Shown here in pieces: positions 61,800 through 64,000 of a DNA stretch of 64,000 bases; positions within the stretch are counted from its first letter, which is position 1, and each line of letters begins with the position of its first letter. A program made the translations under genes and the position numbers. Source of the stretch: JBGNFV01 sp049645705 (GTDB lineage Bacteria; Bacteroidota; Bacteroidia; Cytophagales; Cyclobacteriaceae); assembly GCA_049645705.1 (NCBI GenBank), contig JBARUK010000027.1:62001-126000 (forward strand), written 5' to 3'. Below the pieces are notes generated by a model. It worked only from the letters and a program-made list of their open reading frames with translations, ran no database searches and was not told the DNA's origin.

Positions 61800-62837
61800 C
61801 TAGTTTTTACCTATAACGGCATCCGTACGAATTTGATGGTATTCGTTTATAATTCTTTCCACTACCTCCTCTACAGACCGGATCTCCGTAACATGGCTGA
61901 TGGATGGCCCGGCGCACCAGACAGACTTGTAGGTAGCACTGAAGGCTGCATTCTGCAGCATCTTCATCCCTTTGTAGAAGGTGAGCATTTTCGCCCACTT
62001 CTTTAGTTGCTTATTACTGTTCAGTACGCGCTCCACGAAGTTCTGCTTCGTGCCTATGTCCTGCACGTAGGGCGTATTGATAACCGTACAGGGTGTGCCG
62101 CTCAGCTTGTTTGTCATCACTATATCATCGGCATCATAGTCTACACAGGCCTGCTTATACTCATTGCTAACCTGGCTTTCATGCGTAGCAATAAAGGGGC
62201 TACCCATAGATATACCGCATGCGCCCAGCTTAAGCATCCTGTCCAGCCCGGCTCCCGTGCCTACCCCTCCGGCCGATATTACCGGTATACTGCAGGTTTC
62301 TCTCAGGGCGGGGATCAACTCCTCTGGTGATAGCTTGCCCGCGTGGCCGCCGGCTTCATTATTTACCGCTATCAGGGCATCAGCTCCCAGGTCTTCCACC
62401 CGTGCGGCATAAGATGTATCCGTTACGTCACAGAAAACCTTCACGCCCTCACGTTTACTTTCATTTATCACCTCCATCGGGCTACCGAGCGATGTAATAA
62501 AATAGTCTACCCCTTCGTCTATACAGGCATGGAGCTGCTCCTGTAGTTTGAAATTCGACTTATTCACTATCAGGTTTATGCCTACCGGGCCATTATTCTC
62601 AGCTTTTATCTCCTGCAGCGCCTTTTTAAGCTCCGGGATCGTGCGGTAATTCAGCGCCGGTATGGCCCCGGTAATTCCTGCCCGGCCCGCTGCCTTCACC
62701 ATGGCGGCATTCGAAACCAGGAACATAGGCGCCATAATGATCGGTAGGCGAATGTCCAGCATCCTGGTCAGTTCAGTAGGTATAGCAAAGTCGTCCGGTG
62801 TATTCATATCCGAAAGAGTTATATTATTGTCCGTCAA
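61800..62837 (-). CDS. NAD(P)H-dependent flavin oxidoreductase, nitronate monooxygenase family
   Basis: A 345-residue TIM-barrel FMN protein (an internal ATG at 62807 could be the true start). Motifs: LPIIMAPMFLVSNAAMV at the N-terminus, VNNEAGGHAGKLSPEELIPAL, and the FMN phosphate-binding ISAGGVGTGAGLDRML and GISMGSPFIAT. Family members oxidise alkyl nitronates or act as enoyl reductases (FabK-like). The substrate is not decided. Confidence 0.88.
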   Translation of the reverse strand: MTDNNITLSDMNTPDDFAIPTELTRMLDIRLPIIMAPMFLVSNAAMVKAAGRAGITGAIPALNYRTIPELKKALQEIKAENNGPVGINLIVNKSNFKLQEQLHACIDEGVDYFITSLGSPMEVINESKREGVKVFCDVTDTSYAARVEDLGADALIAVNNEAGGHAGKLSPEELIPALRETCSIPVISAGGVGTGAGLDRMLKLGACGISMGSPFIATHESQVSNEYKQACVDYDADDIVMTNKLSGTPCTVINTPYVQDIGTKQNFVERVLNSNKQLKKWAKMLTFYKGMKMLQNAAFSATYKSVWCAGPSISHVTEIRSVEEVVERIINEYHQIRTDAVIGKN

Positions 62838-62916
62838 TATACTACTTACGCGCGAATTGCCTATTTAACCGTCCGGTACATTTGGCCTTCCATCTTCCGT
62901 ACCATATCTTTCCAGA

Positions 62917-63948
62917 GTGAAGGGCCGGATACATGACATCATCAACCTTGCGGGTAAGCTAACGCCCCGCAGGCTATGGAATGCCGTAAAGGTCCTGTAC
63001 AGCTACTACCGTTCCAGGTACGCCAGGTCACCGTACCTTTCCGGAATGCCCGTCGCCTTGTCAGTCGAACCCACTACCCACTGCAACCTGCGCTGTCCCG
63101 AATGCCCTAGCGGCCTGCGTAAGTTCAGCCGGCCCACCGGAATGCTCACCACCGGCTTGTACGAGTCAGTCATAGATGAGCTTTCGCCTGATCTGCTGTA
63201 TCTTCTGCTTTACTTCCAGGGAGAGCCTTACCTCCATCCCCAGTTTAACGAGCTGGTAAGCTATGCCCATAAAAAGGGAATATACACCGCTACCAGCACC
63301 AACGCCCACTACCTTACTGACCAGCGGTGTATGGATACGATAGAGTCGGGCCTTGACCGCCTGATCATCAGTATTGACGGGGCCACCCAGGAGAGTTATG
63401 AGTCCTACCGCATAGGAGGCTCATTGGATAAAGTACTGGAAGGGACAAAGAGACTGGTACAGTGGAAACGAAAACTGAAAAGTCGTACGCCTCACGTTAT
63501 TTTCCAGTTTTTAGTAGTGCGGCCCAATGAGCATGAGATAGAAGCTGTGAAAGAACTGGCTACAGAAGCAGGCGTAGACGAGGTCAGGTTCAAGACTGCA
63601 CAGGTATACGACCATGAGAACGGGTCGCCCCTCATTCCCACCATAGATAAGTACAGCCGCTACCGGCAGAATCCGGACGGAAAGTGGCGTATAAAAAACA
63701 AACTACTTGACCAGTGCTGGAAGATGTGGCATAGCTCCGTCGTTACCTGGGATGGTAGGGTAGTGCCCTGCTGTTTCGATAAAGATGCTACGCATGTATT
63801 CGGGAGTGTGGAAAACGGGTCCTCCTTCAGAGAAATATGGCAGTCGGAGCCTTATAATGCCTTTCGGAAAGCACTACTGACCTCGCGCAGCGAGATTGAT
63901 ATCTGCAGGAACTGTACTGAGGGAACTAAGGTCTGGGCTGCAGGCTAG
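62917..63948 (+). CDS. Radical SAM/SPASM domain-containing protein
   Basis: A 343-residue enzyme from a GTG start. The radical SAM cluster motif is CNLRCPEC (CxxxCxxC) near residue 53, and the C-terminal SPASM-like part has CWKMW, VVPCCFDKD and CRNC. SPASM proteins usually modify peptides or proteins. No precursor peptide is adjacent; the lanthipeptide-like genes here are over 25 kb away. Its stop codon overlaps the stop of the next minus-strand gene. Confidence 0.88.
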   Translation: MKGRIHDIINLAGKLTPRRLWNAVKVLYSYYRSRYARSPYLSGMPVALSVEPTTHCNLRCPECPSGLRKFSRPTGMLTTGLYESVIDELSPDLLYLLLYFQGEPYLHPQFNELVSYAHKKGIYTATSTNAHYLTDQRCMDTIESGLDRLIISIDGATQESYESYRIGGSLDKVLEGTKRLVQWKRKLKSRTPHVIFQFLVVRPNEHEIEAVKELATEAGVDEVRFKTAQVYDHENGSPLIPTIDKYSRYRQNPDGKWRIKNKLLDQCWKMWHSSVVTWDGRVVPCCFDKDATHVFGSVENGSSFREIWQSEPYNAFRKALLTSRSEIDICRNCTEGTKVWAAG

Positions 63949-64000
63949 GCGTGAGCTTTCGCCTTTTCCTGTTTCTTCATTTCTTTTTCTATGGCCTTAA
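63945..64000 (-). CDS. 3' end of a gene with a Lys/Glu-rich C-terminus (truncated by window edge)
   Basis: On the minus strand an open frame enters from the right edge and ends at TAG (63945-63947), encoding KAIEKEMKKQEKAKAHA. Only 17 full codons are visible, so no family can be named. The convergent stop overlap with the radical SAM gene by three bases is typical of neighbouring real genes. Confidence 0.45.
   Translation of the reverse strand, partial: KAIEKEMKKQEKAKAHA

Noticed and set aside
62917..63948. Radical SAM/SPASM enzyme as the maturase of the two precursor peptides
   Set aside because: It is more than 25 kb from either precursor and the leaders resemble lanthipeptide, not SPASM-modified, leaders. 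There is no link beyond sharing the window.

Overview
The window is a chromosomal segment of a Bacteroidota bacterium, most likely order Cytophagales. The signs are: lipoprotein signal peptides of the Bacteroidota type, DUF4286/DUF4783/DUF4230 proteins, a Rho factor with a very long disordered N-terminal insertion, promoter boxes of the TTTG / TAnnTTTG type (clearest before tRNA-Ala), a flexixanthin-type carotenoid operon, and two small peptides with a pinensin-like lanthipeptide leader. Base composition is near-balanced and genes are dense on both strands. There is no prophage, CRISPR array, intact insertion sequence or rRNA operon.

Layout. 1-13.8 kb is housekeeping: a degenerate M23 (EnvC-like) end, tatA-gatA-mltD-like, terC, a DMT exporter, dusB, a CPBP protease overlapping cdsA, glutamate dehydrogenase, psd, fRMsr, ribD and prmC. 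13.8-18.3 kb holds an SdiA-regulated-type lipoprotein, an HD phosphohydrolase fused to a Pycsar-type membrane effector domain, and ppk1 converging on it. 18.4 kb carries a cysteine-rich lanthipeptide-like precursor.

18.7-25.9 kb is one long minus-strand carotenoid operon in transcription order cruF-like, crtZ, a CarH-like MerR/B12 regulator, an ECF sigma factor, crtI, crtB, ispH, crtW and csaA. A 17-bp palindrome lies in the promoter region ahead of the first gene. Lycopene cyclase, CrtE and CrtD are absent from the window and must be encoded elsewhere if the pathway is complete.

25.9-35 kb carries DUF4286, a GNAT enzyme, a prolyl oligopeptidase, serS, rho, corA and a saccharopine/alanine dehydrogenase-like enzyme. 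35.4-42 kb is the most eroded part. It has an NlpC/P60 lipoprotein, tRNA-Ala(GGC), a structured intergenic repeat-like element, a gene interrupted by an in-frame stop, a second lanthipeptide-like precursor, a MORN/TonB-C protein whose signal peptide is out of frame, and a decayed outer-membrane-protein start hidden in an apparently empty gap, with OsmC, a secreted protein, YebC and an ABC-F ATPase between them.

42.7-64 kb carries a large lipoprotein, asnB, an AT-hook-like protein, a four-domain fasciclin lipoprotein with a poly-Asp tail, a LytS/LytTR two-component pair followed by a HAD protein that has lost its catalytic aspartates, an ABC exporter, a tandem universal stress protein, gpmI, nadC, a YcxB-like protein, an MFS transporter, recX, DUF4230, a nitronate-monooxygenase-like flavoprotein and a radical SAM/SPASM enzyme.

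The strongest leads for undescribed biology are the two orphan precursor peptides with a shared leader, the HD-PycTM fusion beside ppk1, the pseudo-HAD protein attached to the LytTR pair, and the operator-like palindrome of the carotenoid operon. All family calls come from reading motifs; no database search was run.
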